Positions 1 to 9,008 of a stretch of DNA of 64,000 bases are shown here, piece by piece. A program made the translations under genes and the position numbers. A model generated the notes under the pieces. The model ran no database searches. It had not been told where the DNA came from and was given only the letters and a program-made list of their open reading frames with translations. Numbering within the stretch: the stretch's first letter is position 1; the number at the start of each line of letters is the position of its first letter. Source of the DNA: Leptospira limi (lineage in GTDB: Bacteria; Spirochaetota; Leptospiria; Leptospirales; Leptospiraceae). The stretch lies in the NCBI RefSeq assembly GCF_026151395.1, contig NZ_JAMQPV010000001.1:496001-560000 (forward strand), read 5' to 3'.

Positions 1-294
1 ACTAAAATTCACCAAACAAGATATAATGTCGGTGCAACCTCTACCGGCTGCTAAATCGTCAGATGCGACCATTTCTCCATTGTATTTTAATTCTTCGGAA
101 AGAATTTCAGCAGTGTGTTTGGTTCTGGTATATGGACTATAATAGACTTGTTTGACGGATAAAGATGAGTTTTTAATAAATTTACCGATTTTGTGAATGT
201 CACTTCTTCCTTTATCGGTTAGTTCTCGTTGTGAATCGGAAATGGTAGGGGTGGAGTTTTCTGCCTCACCGTGACGAACCAAAATGATCTTCAT
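1..294 (-). CDS. sixA: SixA-like phosphohistidine phosphatase (3' end outside window)
   Basis: The gene is cut by the window start; 98 codons are visible. The N-terminus MKIILVRHGEAEN carries the RHG phosphohistidine loop of the histidine phosphatase superfamily, followed by LTDKGRSDIHKIG and YSPYTRTKHTAEIL, the usual second arginine region. SixA proteins remove phosphate from histidine phosphotransfer (HPt) domains; the exact substrate here is unknown. The start is an ATG preceded by TAGGAGA, a good Shine-Dalgarno. It is divergent from rppH, with about 70 bp between them. The family is clear; SixA rather than another small histidine phosphatase is inferred from the short, compact N-terminus. 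Confidence 0.8.
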   Translation of the reverse strand, partial: MKIILVRHGEAENSTPTISDSQRELTDKGRSDIHKIGKFIKNSSLSVKQVYYSPYTRTKHTAEILSEELKYNGEMVASDDLAAGRGCTDIISCLVNFS

Positions 295-366
295 ACTATC
301 TCCTAATCCCAAGATTGAAACTAAGGATTTCCCAAGAAACAAAAAATTAAGGATTTTCTTGCGAAA

Positions 367-885
367 ATGGATGAAAGAGACATTCTAACATTTATGACAA
401 ACAAACCCTACCGAAAAAATGTAGGAATGGTAGTATTTAACTCTTTGGGAAAAGTAATTGTGGGAGAACGGATTCAATTTCCTGGATCTTGGCAATTTCC
501 TCAAGGAGGAATCGATGAAGAAGAAGATTATTTAGATGCCGCAAAACGAGAATTATATGAAGAGCTTGGAATCAAAAAAGCTATTTATGTAACTGAATAC
601 CCTGATTGGATTCCATATGATTTTCCAAACTCTTTAGGACTCAATTCTCATTTACAAAAGTTTCGTGGTCAATTACAACGATGGATTTTGTTTTATTGGG
701 ATGGGGAATTAGAAGAATGTGATTTGGTTCACCATGAACAAGAGTTTTTGACCGTAATCCATATGGAAATCGAGGACACAATCCGAGCTGTTGTTGATTT
801 TAAACGCCCTGTTTATGAAAAGTTTGTTCCTCTTTTTAAATCGGCGATTCAAAATTACATTGCAGAGAATGTTAAATCAAAGTAA
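367..885 (+). CDS. rppH: RNA pyrophosphohydrolase RppH (Nudix)
   Basis: A 172-residue Nudix hydrolase. The Nudix box lies at residues 47-69 (G47, E53, R61-E62, E65-E66, G68), preceded by the WQFPQGG signature typical of RppH/diadenosine polyphosphate hydrolases. RppH removes pyrophosphate from the 5' end of triphosphorylated mRNAs and so starts RNase-dependent decay. The length matches the family. The next gene begins 21 bp downstream, so rppH, acylphosphatase and aldo/keto reductase probably share one transcript. An alternative is a plant-type Ap4A hydrolase of the same subfamily, which has the same signature. Confidence 0.88.
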   Translation: MDERDILTFMTNKPYRKNVGMVVFNSLGKVIVGERIQFPGSWQFPQGGIDEEEDYLDAAKRELYEELGIKKAIYVTEYPDWIPYDFPNSLGLNSHLQKFRGQLQRWILFYWDGELEECDLVHHEQEFLTVIHMEIEDTIRAVVDFKRPVYEKFVPLFKSAIQNYIAENVKSK

Positions 886-906
886 GGTAATTGTAGGAGA
901 CAATCT

Positions 907-1194
907 TTGGGAAAATCAGAAGAAGCAAGAGCAAGAATTTTAATACGGGGAACCGTACAGGGTGTTGGATTTCGTTATTATATCCTACAAAAAGCCCAAG
1001 AAATGAGACTCAAAGGTTATACTCAAAACTTACCAAATGGGGAAGTGGAAGCAGTTGTAGAAGGTGATAAACTTTTTATCGAAGATTTATACAGAGCAAT
1101 GCAACGAGGACCTACAAAAGCAAAGGTAAAGGATCATGTCATTGAATGGAGTGATCCCAAAAATCAATTTAAAACTTTTTTAATTAAGAAATAA
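907..1194 (+). CDS. acyP: Acylphosphatase
   Basis: A 95-residue protein covering the whole acylphosphatase fold. [17 protein letters not shown] (from residue 14) holds the phosphate-binding loop with catalytic Arg23, and [12 protein letters not shown] holds catalytic Asn41. The enzyme hydrolyses acyl phosphates such as carbamoyl or 1,3-bisphosphoglycerate type bonds. The start is TTG at 907, placed 6 bases after TAGGAGA; no ATG is available nearby. It lies between rppH and the aldo/keto reductase, one base before the latter's start, so the genes are co-transcribed. Confidence 0.9.
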   Translation: MGKSEEARARILIRGTVQGVGFRYYILQKAQEMRLKGYTQNLPNGEVEAVVEGDKLFIEDLYRAMQRGPTKAKVKDHVIEWSDPKNQFKTFLIKK

Positions 1195-1195
1195 C

Positions 1196-2212
1196 ATGAA
1201 AAAAAGAAGACTTGGCAAAACAGGTATGGTGGTTTCTGAAATTTGTATGGGAACCATGACATTTGGTTCCTCATGTAACGAAGATGAGGCGTTTAGAATT
1301 TTAGACAAAGCTTATGATTCTGGGATTGATTTTTATGATACAGCAGAAATTTATCCTGTACCACCTCAAAAATCTTGGGTACACCGAACAGAAGAGATTT
1401 TTGGAAAATGGCTAAAAACAAAACCAAGAGATGGAATCATCTTAGCAACAAAAGTTGCTGGTCCTGGGCATGGATGGTTTAGTCCACCTTTACGCGAAGG
1501 AAAAACTGCTCTTGATAAACATCACATTCGACGTGCCATTGAAGGTTCCTTACAAAGGTTAGGTGTCGAAACTATCGATTTGTACCAAACTCATTGGCCT
1601 GATCATGATGTAGCTTATGACGAAACAATGGAAGCACTCACCGAATTGAAAGAAGAAGGTAAAATTCGATATGCTGGATGTTCCAATGAAACTTCTTTTG
1701 GACTCATGAAAAGTCTTTGGACATCGGATAAATACAATTTAGTCCGATATGATTCCATCCAAAATAATTTTTCAATTCTCAATCGTCGTTTTGAAGATGA
1801 ATTAGCTCAAGTTTGTCGTAAAGAAGGTGTTTCCCTGTTACCTTATTCTCCATTGGCAGGAGGAGTGTTAACTGGAAAATACAATGGTACTACAAAACCG
1901 GAGGGAGCTCGTTTTGTTCGGTATATGGCAGAAGGGGAAAGACAAAAAAGAATGTCCAACCGATTCTTAAATGAACAAACGTTAGCATCTACAAAAGAAT
2001 TGATGGAAATTGCAAATAAATATGGGATGAGTGTCACAGTGATGTCTGTTGCTTGGAGTAAACAACATGATTTTGTTGCCTCTACAATTATTGGTGCGAA
2101 TACCGTGGAACAACTTGAAGAATCTTTAAAAGCTACAGATGTTATTTTATCTGATGAAATATTATCCGAGATTAATGCTGTATCCAAAAAAATTCAATAC
2201 CCAATGGGCTAA
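1196..2212 (+). CDS. Aldo/keto reductase
   Basis: A 338-residue NAD(P)H-dependent oxidoreductase of the Tas/YajO-like branch. It starts [20 protein letters not shown] and shows the family tetrad: Asp and Tyr in FYDTAEIY, Lys in ILATKVAG and His in YQTHWPDHD. The late NNFSILNRR and [12 protein letters not shown] segments are typical of the cofactor-binding side of the barrel. It presumably reduces carbonyl compounds; the natural substrate cannot be read from the sequence. The ATG follows the acylphosphatase stop by one base, which indicates translational coupling. Confidence 0.9.
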   Translation: MKKRRLGKTGMVVSEICMGTMTFGSSCNEDEAFRILDKAYDSGIDFYDTAEIYPVPPQKSWVHRTEEIFGKWLKTKPRDGIILATKVAGPGHGWFSPPLREGKTALDKHHIRRAIEGSLQRLGVETIDLYQTHWPDHDVAYDETMEALTELKEEGKIRYAGCSNETSFGLMKSLWTSDKYNLVRYDSIQNNFSILNRRFEDELAQVCRKEGVSLLPYSPLAGGVLTGKYNGTTKPEGARFVRYMAEGERQKRMSNRFLNEQTLASTKELMEIANKYGMSVTVMSVAWSKQHDFVASTIIGANTVEQLEESLKATDVILSDEILSEINAVSKKIQYPMG

Positions 2213-2226
2213 GGACCTATTTTGAT

Positions 2227-2922
2227 ATGAGCTCCAACTCGGAAAATACAAATCCAACTGATCGCAATTCTGAAAACGATTTAATCTCGGATAAAAAACA
2301 AATCTCAAAATGGGAATCGTTTACTTCGGGAATTTTTCGTAAATTTTTAATTTTACTATTGGTTACCTATTTATTTCCCGAGTGCTCAAGTTTTGGCCCA
2401 AAAAATTCTCAAAGTAGTTTAATTATTGTCCATATGACGATTGTTAAAGATGAGATGATACTAGATGAATTGATTGATCCAAGGTTCCAAAAAGTAACAT
2501 TAAGAAAAGGTGAAAAAGCAATCGAATATAGTGAAAGTTCTGAACATTATTATTACTTTCAAAACCTAAAAGAAGGCCAGTACGAAATTTTTGATGCTGT
2601 CCACTTACTCAATCGTGGTGCCTCAGATTTTGCTTTTAGTAGCACTAAACAAGCCAATAAAATCGATATTGATTTTGATCCAGAAGAGATTCGGAAATCA
2701 AGAGTGGATTTACAACCCGGTACTGTTGTGTTTATGGGGAGTTTTCATGTGACTGTTGATTTTAAATTCCAAGAAGAACCAAAAATTTCAGTTCGTTATA
2801 GCAAAACAAATGAAGAAGAACTAGCTGCAATGGATCATTTGTACAAAAATTATCCGAGATCTGGTTGGGGACAAAAAGCAAAAAATCGAGTTAAATTATT
2901 GTCTTCCTTTACCCAACCATAA
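2227..2922 (+). CDS. Hypothetical membrane-anchored or exported protein
   Basis: No family recognised. This 231-residue protein has a polar, Asn/Ser-rich head of about 38 residues, then one hydrophobic stretch (KFLILLLVTYLF) ending in PECSS. The cysteine could suggest a lipoprotein, but Glu at -1 and the long polar head fit the spirochaetal lipobox poorly, so a signal anchor is as likely. The rest is soluble and beta-rich, with no cysteine cluster. The C-terminus (EELAAMDHLYKNYPRSGW) resembles the short tails of TPR-like periplasmic proteins, but this is weak. It begins 14 bases after the aldo/keto reductase gene on the same strand. Confidence 0.6.
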   Translation: MSSNSENTNPTDRNSENDLISDKKQISKWESFTSGIFRKFLILLLVTYLFPECSSFGPKNSQSSLIIVHMTIVKDEMILDELIDPRFQKVTLRKGEKAIEYSESSEHYYYFQNLKEGQYEIFDAVHLLNRGASDFAFSSTKQANKIDIDFDPEEIRKSRVDLQPGTVVFMGSFHVTVDFKFQEEPKISVRYSKTNEEELAAMDHLYKNYPRSGWGQKAKNRVKLLSSFTQP

Positions 2923-2936
2923 ATCATTTTTCATTC

Positions 2937-3650
2937 TTAAACAATTGTAATCAAATCTGGATTTTGTAAGTGGGGAGTTCCATTCCAACTAACAGGTTCC
3001 CAATGATGATTTTCACGACGAAACACACTTAAAGAGGAATTTAAAATGGATTTCATAAATATAGGAAACTCTTTATAATTCATTTTGCAAGCTAGTCCCA
3101 TCATAATGGCGATAGGAGTACTTGAAGAAATAACAAGGGTACTTTTTACATCAGCAGGGATTTGGAGTGGACCTTTTGATACCTTTTCAACATATTCTTC
3201 AAACGTGTATGGTTCGATTGAACCCCAAACTCCATTTACCCAATCGGCCAATACTAGTTGTATGAGCTCCTGAAAATAATGCCTAGTTTCTTCTTTTCCT
3301 TCTTCCCATGCATTTTTATATGATTCATACAATTTTGCAAAAGATGGATTCGCATTTCGGATTTTGGCCGCAATGCCTAACCACATCCTAGAATCAAATT
3401 CATCCCAAGCAGAATTTTCAATTGGATCTGGGATACAAAATTGATCATTGGTAAAACTTTTAATGATTCCATCTGCAGTTTGTTTTTGCCTGTTTAAGGT
3501 TCCCGTATATACAGAATCAAATTCAATTCTTTGGAGTTTAAAATATTCGCCTAAAAGATTTGCTTGTTTCCAACCTAGTTCTGTTAGTTGATCATAATTT
3601 TTTCCAAGTCGATCCGCTTGACCATGACGAACTAAATATAAATAGGACAT
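2937..3650 (-). CDS. Histidine phosphatase family protein, last gene of lva-like operon
   Basis: A 237-residue member of the phosphoglycerate mutase-like superfamily. The N-terminus YLYLVRHGQAD gives the RHG motif with His9; GTLNRQKQTA supplies the second Arg and WDEFD the acid. At residues 175-179 the usual second histidine motif (SHGG type) reads SSSTP, so the second catalytic histidine is absent. Some subfamilies tolerate a similar change (TSGG type), so activity is possible but not assured. The ATG abuts the stop of the DUF6285 gene. In this context the substrate may be a phosphorylated acyl-CoA or phosphoester intermediate; this is inference. Confidence 0.8.
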   Translation of the reverse strand: MSYLYLVRHGQADRLGKNYDQLTELGWKQANLLGEYFKLQRIEFDSVYTGTLNRQKQTADGIIKSFTNDQFCIPDPIENSAWDEFDSRMWLGIAAKIRNANPSFAKLYESYKNAWEEGKEETRHYFQELIQLVLADWVNGVWGSIEPYTFEEYVEKVSKGPLQIPADVKSTLVISSSTPIAIMMGLACKMNYKEFPIFMKSILNSSLSVFRRENHHWEPVSWNGTPHLQNPDLITIV

Positions 3651-4109
3651 CTATACTTGGAACCTCGGATTGGAAACTGATAGGTTTTCTTTTAATTGTA
3701 TTTTAACCAAATTCCATACTTTTCCCTTTGGGGATGTATCAATTTGAGAGGAATTAGTTTTTGAATTCGTTTGGTTTGATTGGTTTGATTGGTTTCGAAT
3801 GGTTTGGGCTAAACTTTGATTCCAATGATATAAAACTTGGTATTTTTCTTTTTTGGATAATTTTTGAAAACTTTCTAAATCGTATTTGGATTCCAAATCT
3901 GAGATTCGTAATTTCTGATTTAAAATTTCCGACCAAAGATTGGTATATTCTGAATTTTCGATTTCTCTTGCAATGACACCTAACATATTCCAAGAAACTA
4001 GTGTTTTATATGATAATAAATCATCACCTTCTAGTTTGGGTAATAATTCTTTCATCATAAAATCTTGAATGCTAGAGAGTAATTCTTTTGTATCAGGTCT
4101 ATATTGCAT
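3651..4109 (-). CDS. DUF6285 / LvaB-like small protein
   Basis: A 152-residue protein starting MQYRPDTKELLSSIQDFM, followed by conserved-looking segments LLSYKTLVSWNMLGVIARE and a helical C-terminal half. I assign it to DUF6285 from the N-terminal pattern and its position directly after an APH-like kinase. In the characterised lva system the analogous small protein LvaB is needed for the kinase LvaA; that DUF6285 is this family is from memory. The start overlaps the kinase gene end by 11 bases. A low-complexity QSNQSNQT tract lies near residues 107-114. The function is inferred from context. Confidence 0.62.
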   Translation of the reverse strand: MQYRPDTKELLSSIQDFMMKELLPKLEGDDLLSYKTLVSWNMLGVIAREIENSEYTNLWSEILNQKLRISDLESKYDLESFQKLSKKEKYQVLYHWNQSLAQTIRNQSNQSNQTNSKTNSSQIDTSPKGKVWNLVKIQLKENLSVSNPRFQV

Positions 4110-5130
4110 TTTCTAATTCCTCTATGAGACGCATTGCTTCCCATTCCATTTCTGCTGTCCTTCTTCCGATGGAAGCAAGTTCGATTCCTTTATCTTTGCC
4201 TGACAAATGCCTTTCAGCCTGTTGTGCACTTCCAATGGCCCATCGAACATTTCCCATGATCTCCCAATAGGAAACTTTATATGGATCAACCTTGATACCA
4301 GAGGTAAGTTCGTATTCTTTATAAAAATCCTTTCGATCGCCGAATCCACCTACTTCTTTATTGAGACGACCAAATCTCCAATCACGCATACACAACCAAG
4401 CGATATCTTCGTGTCGATCTCCAAAGTGGGCAAATTCAAAATCTAAGATTCCTTGTAGACCATCCGCATTCATCATAAAGTTACCAGTGCGAAAATCACC
4501 ATGAACTAAAACAATTTTATCAATGTTTGGTGCATGTGACTCCATCCAATTGAGGCATAATTCAATCGCAGGATGAGCTTCTGGTAATTCGTCTAAAGAC
4601 TGTCTTAAATCGGTAATCGCTTGGCTAATATAATTTTCTACTGTGACTAATTTGAGTTTTTGTTTTAGGTCTTCTTCCTTAACAGATTCTGGAGTTACTG
4701 TATGAAGTTTTGCAAGATTTGATGCTAAATCAGAAACCATTTTTGTTTTACGATAGGTATCTAATTCTTTATCTTTAGTGATGAAACGACCTGTCGCTTT
4801 TCCAGCAATTTTTTCCATCAGAAAAAAAGGAGTACCTATAATAGAAGTTTGTTCTTCTAAATAAACTGGCGTTGGAGTTTTGACTCCTGCATTGTATACA
4901 AGTTCCGCTACTTTAAATTCATCCCGTTTCGATAAAGAAGAGAGTAAACTTCCCCCCTTATCAGTGCGAAGAACAAGTGATTTTTTGGAAGATTTGGATT
5001 GTATTTCCAAAGCATAATTATCTTGGCAAGCTCCTCCACTTAGATGGAAAATCTCAGTTATCTGAACTGGCTCTTTCCATACTAAAGTTAGGTGATGTTC
5101 TACCTTCTCTTGCAGTTCTTTAATATCCAT
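4099..5130 (-). CDS. APH-like phosphotransferase (ACAD10/LvaA-type acyl-CoA kinase)
   Basis: A 343-residue kinase of the aminoglycoside phosphotransferase fold, of the branch found next to acyl-CoA dehydrogenases. SGGACQDNYAL forms the nucleotide loop near residue 31, HGDFRTGN at 210-217 is the catalytic loop (Asp212, Asn217), and DFEFAHFGD from 230 gives the metal-binding Asp. The C-terminal WAIGSAQQAERHL is also typical. Members such as LvaA and ACAD10/11 phosphorylate the hydroxyl of 4-hydroxyacyl-CoAs so that the partner dehydrogenase can eliminate phosphate. It lies between the acyl-CoA dehydrogenase gene (6-base gap) and the DUF6285 gene (overlap). Confidence 0.85.
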   Translation of the reverse strand: MDIKELQEKVEHHLTLVWKEPVQITEIFHLSGGACQDNYALEIQSKSSKKSLVLRTDKGGSLLSSLSKRDEFKVAELVYNAGVKTPTPVYLEEQTSIIGTPFFLMEKIAGKATGRFITKDKELDTYRKTKMVSDLASNLAKLHTVTPESVKEEDLKQKLKLVTVENYISQAITDLRQSLDELPEAHPAIELCLNWMESHAPNIDKIVLVHGDFRTGNFMMNADGLQGILDFEFAHFGDRHEDIAWLCMRDWRFGRLNKEVGGFGDRKDFYKEYELTSGIKVDPYKVSYWEIMGNVRWAIGSAQQAERHLSGKDKGIELASIGRRTAEMEWEAMRLIEELENAI

Positions 5131-5136
5131 GAATCT

Positions 5137-6312
5137 TTAAAAATCCCATTTTTCCGATACATAATTGCGACCAATGACCATTTTATGAACTTCGGAAGGG
5201 CCATCTGCAATTCTTGCAGCGCGTGCATCTCGATAAAATAATTCGAGTGGTAAGTCTCTTGAATATCCCTTTCCACCACAAATTTGGATCGCCATATCAA
5301 TTGTATTACACAATGATTCACTGACTTTCCATTTTGCCATGGAAGTTTCCTGTCTTGCATCCTTACCCATTTTTAATAACCAAGCTGCCTTCAATGTTAA
5401 TAAGAATGCCATCTCGATCTCAGTAGCACGTTCAGCAAACATCCACTGGATTCCTTGGTGATCGGCTATCCGTGAGCTAAAAACTTCTCTTTCTTTCGCA
5501 TAACTTCGCGCAATCGAAAGGGCTCTTCTTGCCATCCCAGTCCATCTCATACAATGGGTGAGACGAGCAGGTCCTAATCTTTCCTGCGATAAACGAAAAC
5601 CTTCGCCTACCCTACCTAAAACCATATCTTCAGGTACTTCTACATTTTCAAAATTGAGTTCACAATGCCCACCGGGTCCGTGTGAACCCATGAGTTCTAT
5701 CTCACGTACCATCTTATAACCTTTCGCATCAGTTGGCACAAGAAACATTGTTGTTTTGCGAAAACTTCCATTCACCTTCGCCATTACGATGAGGTACTTT
5801 GCTCCATTTGCGCCAGTGCAATACCACTTACGTCCATTGAGAATGTATTTATCACCTTGTTTTTCTGCATTGGTTTGCAAAGAAGTGGGATCTGATCCTG
5901 CACCTGGGGAAGGTTCAGTCATAGCAAATCCAGTGCGTAGTTCGCCTTTGATGAGTGGATGTAAAATTAATTCTTTTTGTTTTTCTGATGCTGCAAGAGA
6001 CAACAAATGCATGTTTCCTTCATCTGGAGCATCACAATTAAAAATATAAGGAGCAATGGGAGAACGACCAAGTTCACTAAAAATAATACAGGTTCCAATT
6101 AAATCTAAACCCAATCCACCTTCTGATTTAGGAAGGTGAGGTGTCCAAAACCCGGCCGATTTTACTTTAGCGCGTGCTTGTTGGTTGATATCTTCTGGCA
6201 TTCGACCTTTTTCATAATCATAATGTTTTTCCAGAGGAATGATTTCTTCCGTTATAAAAGATTGGATGTTTTTACGAAGTGTTTCAACTTCTTGGGGAAT
6301 TTCAAAGTCCAT
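5137..6312 (-). CDS. Acyl-CoA dehydrogenase family protein (LvaC/ACAD11-like)
   Basis: 391 residues from the ATG at 6312 ([12 protein letters not shown]); an upstream TTG would add 7 residues but has no clear ribosome site. [19 protein letters not shown] and GRKWYCTGA are the flavin/substrate signatures, and [14 protein letters not shown] with [13 protein letters not shown] is the C-terminal FAD-binding region. It oxidises or eliminates at the acyl-CoA alpha/beta carbons. With the downstream kinase and DUF6285 genes it matches the arrangement in which a phosphorylated 4-hydroxyacyl-CoA is converted to the enoyl-CoA. It is the first gene of the four-gene operon running to 2937. Confidence 0.88.
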   Translation of the reverse strand: MDFEIPQEVETLRKNIQSFITEEIIPLEKHYDYEKGRMPEDINQQARAKVKSAGFWTPHLPKSEGGLGLDLIGTCIIFSELGRSPIAPYIFNCDAPDEGNMHLLSLAASEKQKELILHPLIKGELRTGFAMTEPSPGAGSDPTSLQTNAEKQGDKYILNGRKWYCTGANGAKYLIVMAKVNGSFRKTTMFLVPTDAKGYKMVREIELMGSHGPGGHCELNFENVEVPEDMVLGRVGEGFRLSQERLGPARLTHCMRWTGMARRALSIARSYAKEREVFSSRIADHQGIQWMFAERATEIEMAFLLTLKAAWLLKMGKDARQETSMAKWKVSESLCNTIDMAIQICGGKGYSRDLPLELFYRDARAARIADGPSEVHKMVIGRNYVSEKWDF

Positions 6313-6358
6313 TGAATCCAAGAAGTAACACAATCAAGATAGATCGTAAAATCTTTTT

Positions 6359-7261
6359 TTAATGTGATCGAAAAATAGGTCTTTCTCTTTTTGAATTTCT
6401 TCTAATTTCAAAATGCAAATGTGGACCGGTCGCTCTACCTGTTTGACCTACTTCCCCAATTTTTTCGCCTTTTTTGACTCTTTGTCCATGTTTTACAGCA
6501 AAGTTCAATAGATGTCCGTATCTAGTTTCGTAACCTAAAATATGTTTAATAATAATTAGATTACCATATCCACCTTGTGCACCAACAAAACTAACTTCTC
6601 CATCCATTGAAGAAAATACATCTGATCCTTGTTTGGCGGCCATATCCAAACCACCGTGAAACGTTTCCTTTTTAGTAAAAGGATCTAATCGTTTTCCAAA
6701 ATTTGATGAGATAATAGCGGCTGTTAGTGGAAACTGGAATCCAAATCCGTAAAAGAAAGATTTTTCTGATTTCCCCATTGAGATACCAGGTAAAAACCAC
6801 TTACCTCGTTCGGAATCATATTGCAATTTGTTTGCATCAATTTGGTATTTATCTGCTAAAAGCAATTTTGTTTTGTCACTACCATCCGTTTCTTCTGGAT
6901 GGAATGTTCCACGCATATTTGGGATTTCAAGGATCATCCCTTGTGATAAATCATGAGGGGAACTGAGCTCGTTAACGGAGGACAAAGTTTCTAAATCCAT
7001 GCCAGTTCGTGCCATGATTTTGAAAAAGTTATCTTCCTTTTTCACTTTGTATTCGTAATATTTGAGTGGGATGAGGATTTCTTTTTTAGTTCCAGATTTT
7101 GAAATTCTCAGGTTTTCTTTGATTTCGGAACGGAGGTTTTTTAAAGATGGATTCGAATATTCTAGGTTGGCCAATGTAAGAGGACTAGGAAATAGATTCG
7201 TCACGGCTCCAAAACCGATCCAAATCACAGTCCATTTCAGAAAAATAAGGCGATTAGACAT
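6359..7261 (-). CDS. Secreted LysM / M23 peptidoglycan endopeptidase
   Basis: A 300-residue envelope protein. A hydrophobic N-terminus (FLKWTVIWIGFGAVTNLF) acts as signal or anchor. One LysM-like domain begins near residue 70 (YKVKKEDNFFKIMARTG to MILEIPN). The M23 metallopeptidase domain occupies about residues 180-295: SNFGKRLDP, HGGLDMA (zinc His and Asp), RYGHL and HLHFE (zinc HxH). All zinc ligands are present, so it should be an active glycyl/DD-endopeptidase or a NlpD-like activator. It is transcribed alone, 46 bp upstream of the acyl-CoA dehydrogenase start on the same strand, and divergent from the CPBP protease gene. Confidence 0.88.
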   Translation of the reverse strand: MSNRLIFLKWTVIWIGFGAVTNLFPSPLTLANLEYSNPSLKNLRSEIKENLRISKSGTKKEILIPLKYYEYKVKKEDNFFKIMARTGMDLETLSSVNELSSPHDLSQGMILEIPNMRGTFHPEETDGSDKTKLLLADKYQIDANKLQYDSERGKWFLPGISMGKSEKSFFYGFGFQFPLTAAIISSNFGKRLDPFTKKETFHGGLDMAAKQGSDVFSSMDGEVSFVGAQGGYGNLIIIKHILGYETRYGHLLNFAVKHGQRVKKGEKIGEVGQTGRATGPHLHFEIRRNSKRERPIFRSH

Positions 7262-7339
7262 AATCTTCTAAAATGATTATCGGCCATTTCTCAAAAAAAC
7301 GATGACGATTCTTGCCGAAATTGAGGAACTGTAAGGCAG

Positions 7340-8239
7340 ATGCAGAATCGATTTTTTGAGATCTTTCGGCTCACTGCCTACTCTTTGGGTCTCGTTTATG
7401 TTTGTTCCTTTTTTTATTCCGTATTCTTTCTGGCGTTTGTAAACCATTCGGTCTTAAACCACAGGATCCCAGAAGAACAAATCCTTCCTCTCTATGAAGA
7501 ATACTCTGAAGGTAAGTTAGATTTTTCAGGACTTTTGGTGGAATACCAAAAAGTAGTAAATCCAATCAAAGACCAATTTCAAAAAGAAATCACCGAAAAT
7601 CCCAACATATTACTTAGCGAATTCTATGAAATTGTATTTTCTGAAAAACCATATTACTTATTAGGACACTCAGTTCCATGGTTTTTGTGTTATGTGGGGC
7701 TTGGTTATTTATTATACAAAAAAGTATTACAAATCCCTGTCACAAACTTACAAGATGAACTTTCAATTCCCATTTTATTACGAGGGATCACAAATGGTTT
7801 CATTTGTTTTTTTGTAGTGGTAGTATTTGGTGTGATTCTTGAAAAATTATCGGTTCCATTAGAATCAGGTGTTTTTGCAAAAAAATTATACGAATCCATT
7901 CATGGAAATGGTTATCTACTTGCATGGGGAATATATGTTGTAGGTATCATTACAGGAATTTTGGAAGAAATCTTTTTTAGAGGTTTTTTGCTGAAAGCCT
8001 TCATTGATAAAGGATTAACCCAAGAAGGTCTACTCATTGTATCCTTATTATTCGGTTGGTTACATTATGGAGAAGGTACTTCCATTGCCATTCCTTTCAT
8101 CATTTGTGGTGTAGGAATGTTTTTTGGTTATTTGTACATTAAAACAGGAAATCTCTGGATTGCGATGGCTTGCCATGCCACATACAATTCATTAGGATTA
8201 ATCAATGCATATCTTCAATTACCAGTGGTCCAATCATGA
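7340..8239 (+). CDS. CPBP-family intramembrane glutamic protease
   Basis: A 299-residue polytopic membrane protein with about six to eight hydrophobic segments. The CPBP (Abi/Rce1-like) motifs are complete: EEIFFRGFL at 209-217 (Glu209-Glu210, Arg214), LLFGWLHYG with His242, and ACHATYN with His279. Such proteins cleave prenylated or peptide substrates within the membrane; many bacterial members have unknown substrates. A roughly 80-residue loop between the first helix and the second segment probably faces the periplasm. The ATG has TAAGG upstream. The stop overlaps the next gene's start (ATGA), so the two are coupled. Confidence 0.85.
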   Translation: MQNRFFEIFRLTAYSLGLVYVCSFFYSVFFLAFVNHSVLNHRIPEEQILPLYEEYSEGKLDFSGLLVEYQKVVNPIKDQFQKEITENPNILLSEFYEIVFSEKPYYLLGHSVPWFLCYVGLGYLLYKKVLQIPVTNLQDELSIPILLRGITNGFICFFVVVVFGVILEKLSVPLESGVFAKKLYESIHGNGYLLAWGIYVVGIITGILEEIFFRGFLLKAFIDKGLTQEGLLIVSLLFGWLHYGEGTSIAIPFIICGVGMFFGYLYIKTGNLWIAMACHATYNSLGLINAYLQLPVVQS

Positions 8240-8997
8240 ATTTTTTAAAATTAAAAATGAACACTCGCATAACAAAAGTATTGTTACTTTTATTACTTTT
8301 ATGTTTTTCTCCTAAATCGATTTTTGCAGGAGAGACCGTAGAAGTATTAGGTGGACCGGATGATGTAAATATTCGGCTGCTTGCACTTCTCAACAAGTTA
8401 GATCCAGATTTTTATGCCGACGAAAAAACCCAAGGATTTATGTATCGATATAGAAATCGTTGGAGTAATCCATATGACTTTAACATCTATGTTGGAAAAG
8501 TCGGGAAAACTTCACCCGATTCCATTATCCGAATCGAATCTCCAAGAAGGGGTCAGGAAAAAATGTGGAAACAAATTTTGGAACAGGAATTGTTACAAAA
8601 ACCTCCTCACGAATCAGCGGTTCCCTTAACTGAAAAATATCATATTGTTTCCCAAGGTTTAAATTTAATTACACCTATGGCCTCTGTTGGTTATAATTCT
8701 TGGAATTCTCCACTATTCACAAATCGTGATACATTTGTTAGTATGAGTATTTATTTCTTATGTGATTTGATTTTAGTAGGTGGTGCATACTTATATGCAC
8801 AAGAGAATTTACCAAAAAAGAATATTTATGATCATATGTTGAATGCAAAAGGACCAGGAAATGTTTGGGAATCACCAAATGCTGTAGGAATTTTTGCAGC
8901 AATGGCAGTAACGAGAGTTGTGCGAGCATTTGATGCGTGGGAAGATACAGCTGCTCACAATAAAACAGCACAATTTGGTTGGTCTTTTAAGTTTTAG
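8236..8997 (+). CDS. Hypothetical exported protein
   Basis: No family recognised. Starting at the ATG that overlaps the CPBP stop, the protein has 253 residues; a second ATG 21 bases later is also possible. A clear signal peptide (KVLLLLLLLCFSPKSIFA) ends with SIFA before GETVEV. The mature part contains GGPDDVNIRLLALL and, near the C-terminus, a hydrophobic stretch (IYFLCDLILVGGAYLYA) and IFAAMAVTRVVRAFDAWEDT, typical of DUF-type proteins with a two-helix hairpin seen in spirochaetes. The ATGA coupling to the CPBP protease makes a functional link plausible, for example as its substrate or partner. Confidence 0.65.
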   Translation: MNFLKLKMNTRITKVLLLLLLLCFSPKSIFAGETVEVLGGPDDVNIRLLALLNKLDPDFYADEKTQGFMYRYRNRWSNPYDFNIYVGKVGKTSPDSIIRIESPRRGQEKMWKQILEQELLQKPPHESAVPLTEKYHIVSQGLNLITPMASVGYNSWNSPLFTNRDTFVSMSIYFLCDLILVGGAYLYAQENLPKKNIYDHMLNAKGPGNVWESPNAVGIFAAMAVTRVVRAFDAWEDTAAHNKTAQFGWSFKF

Positions 8998-9008
8998 TTA
9001 AAAAATTT

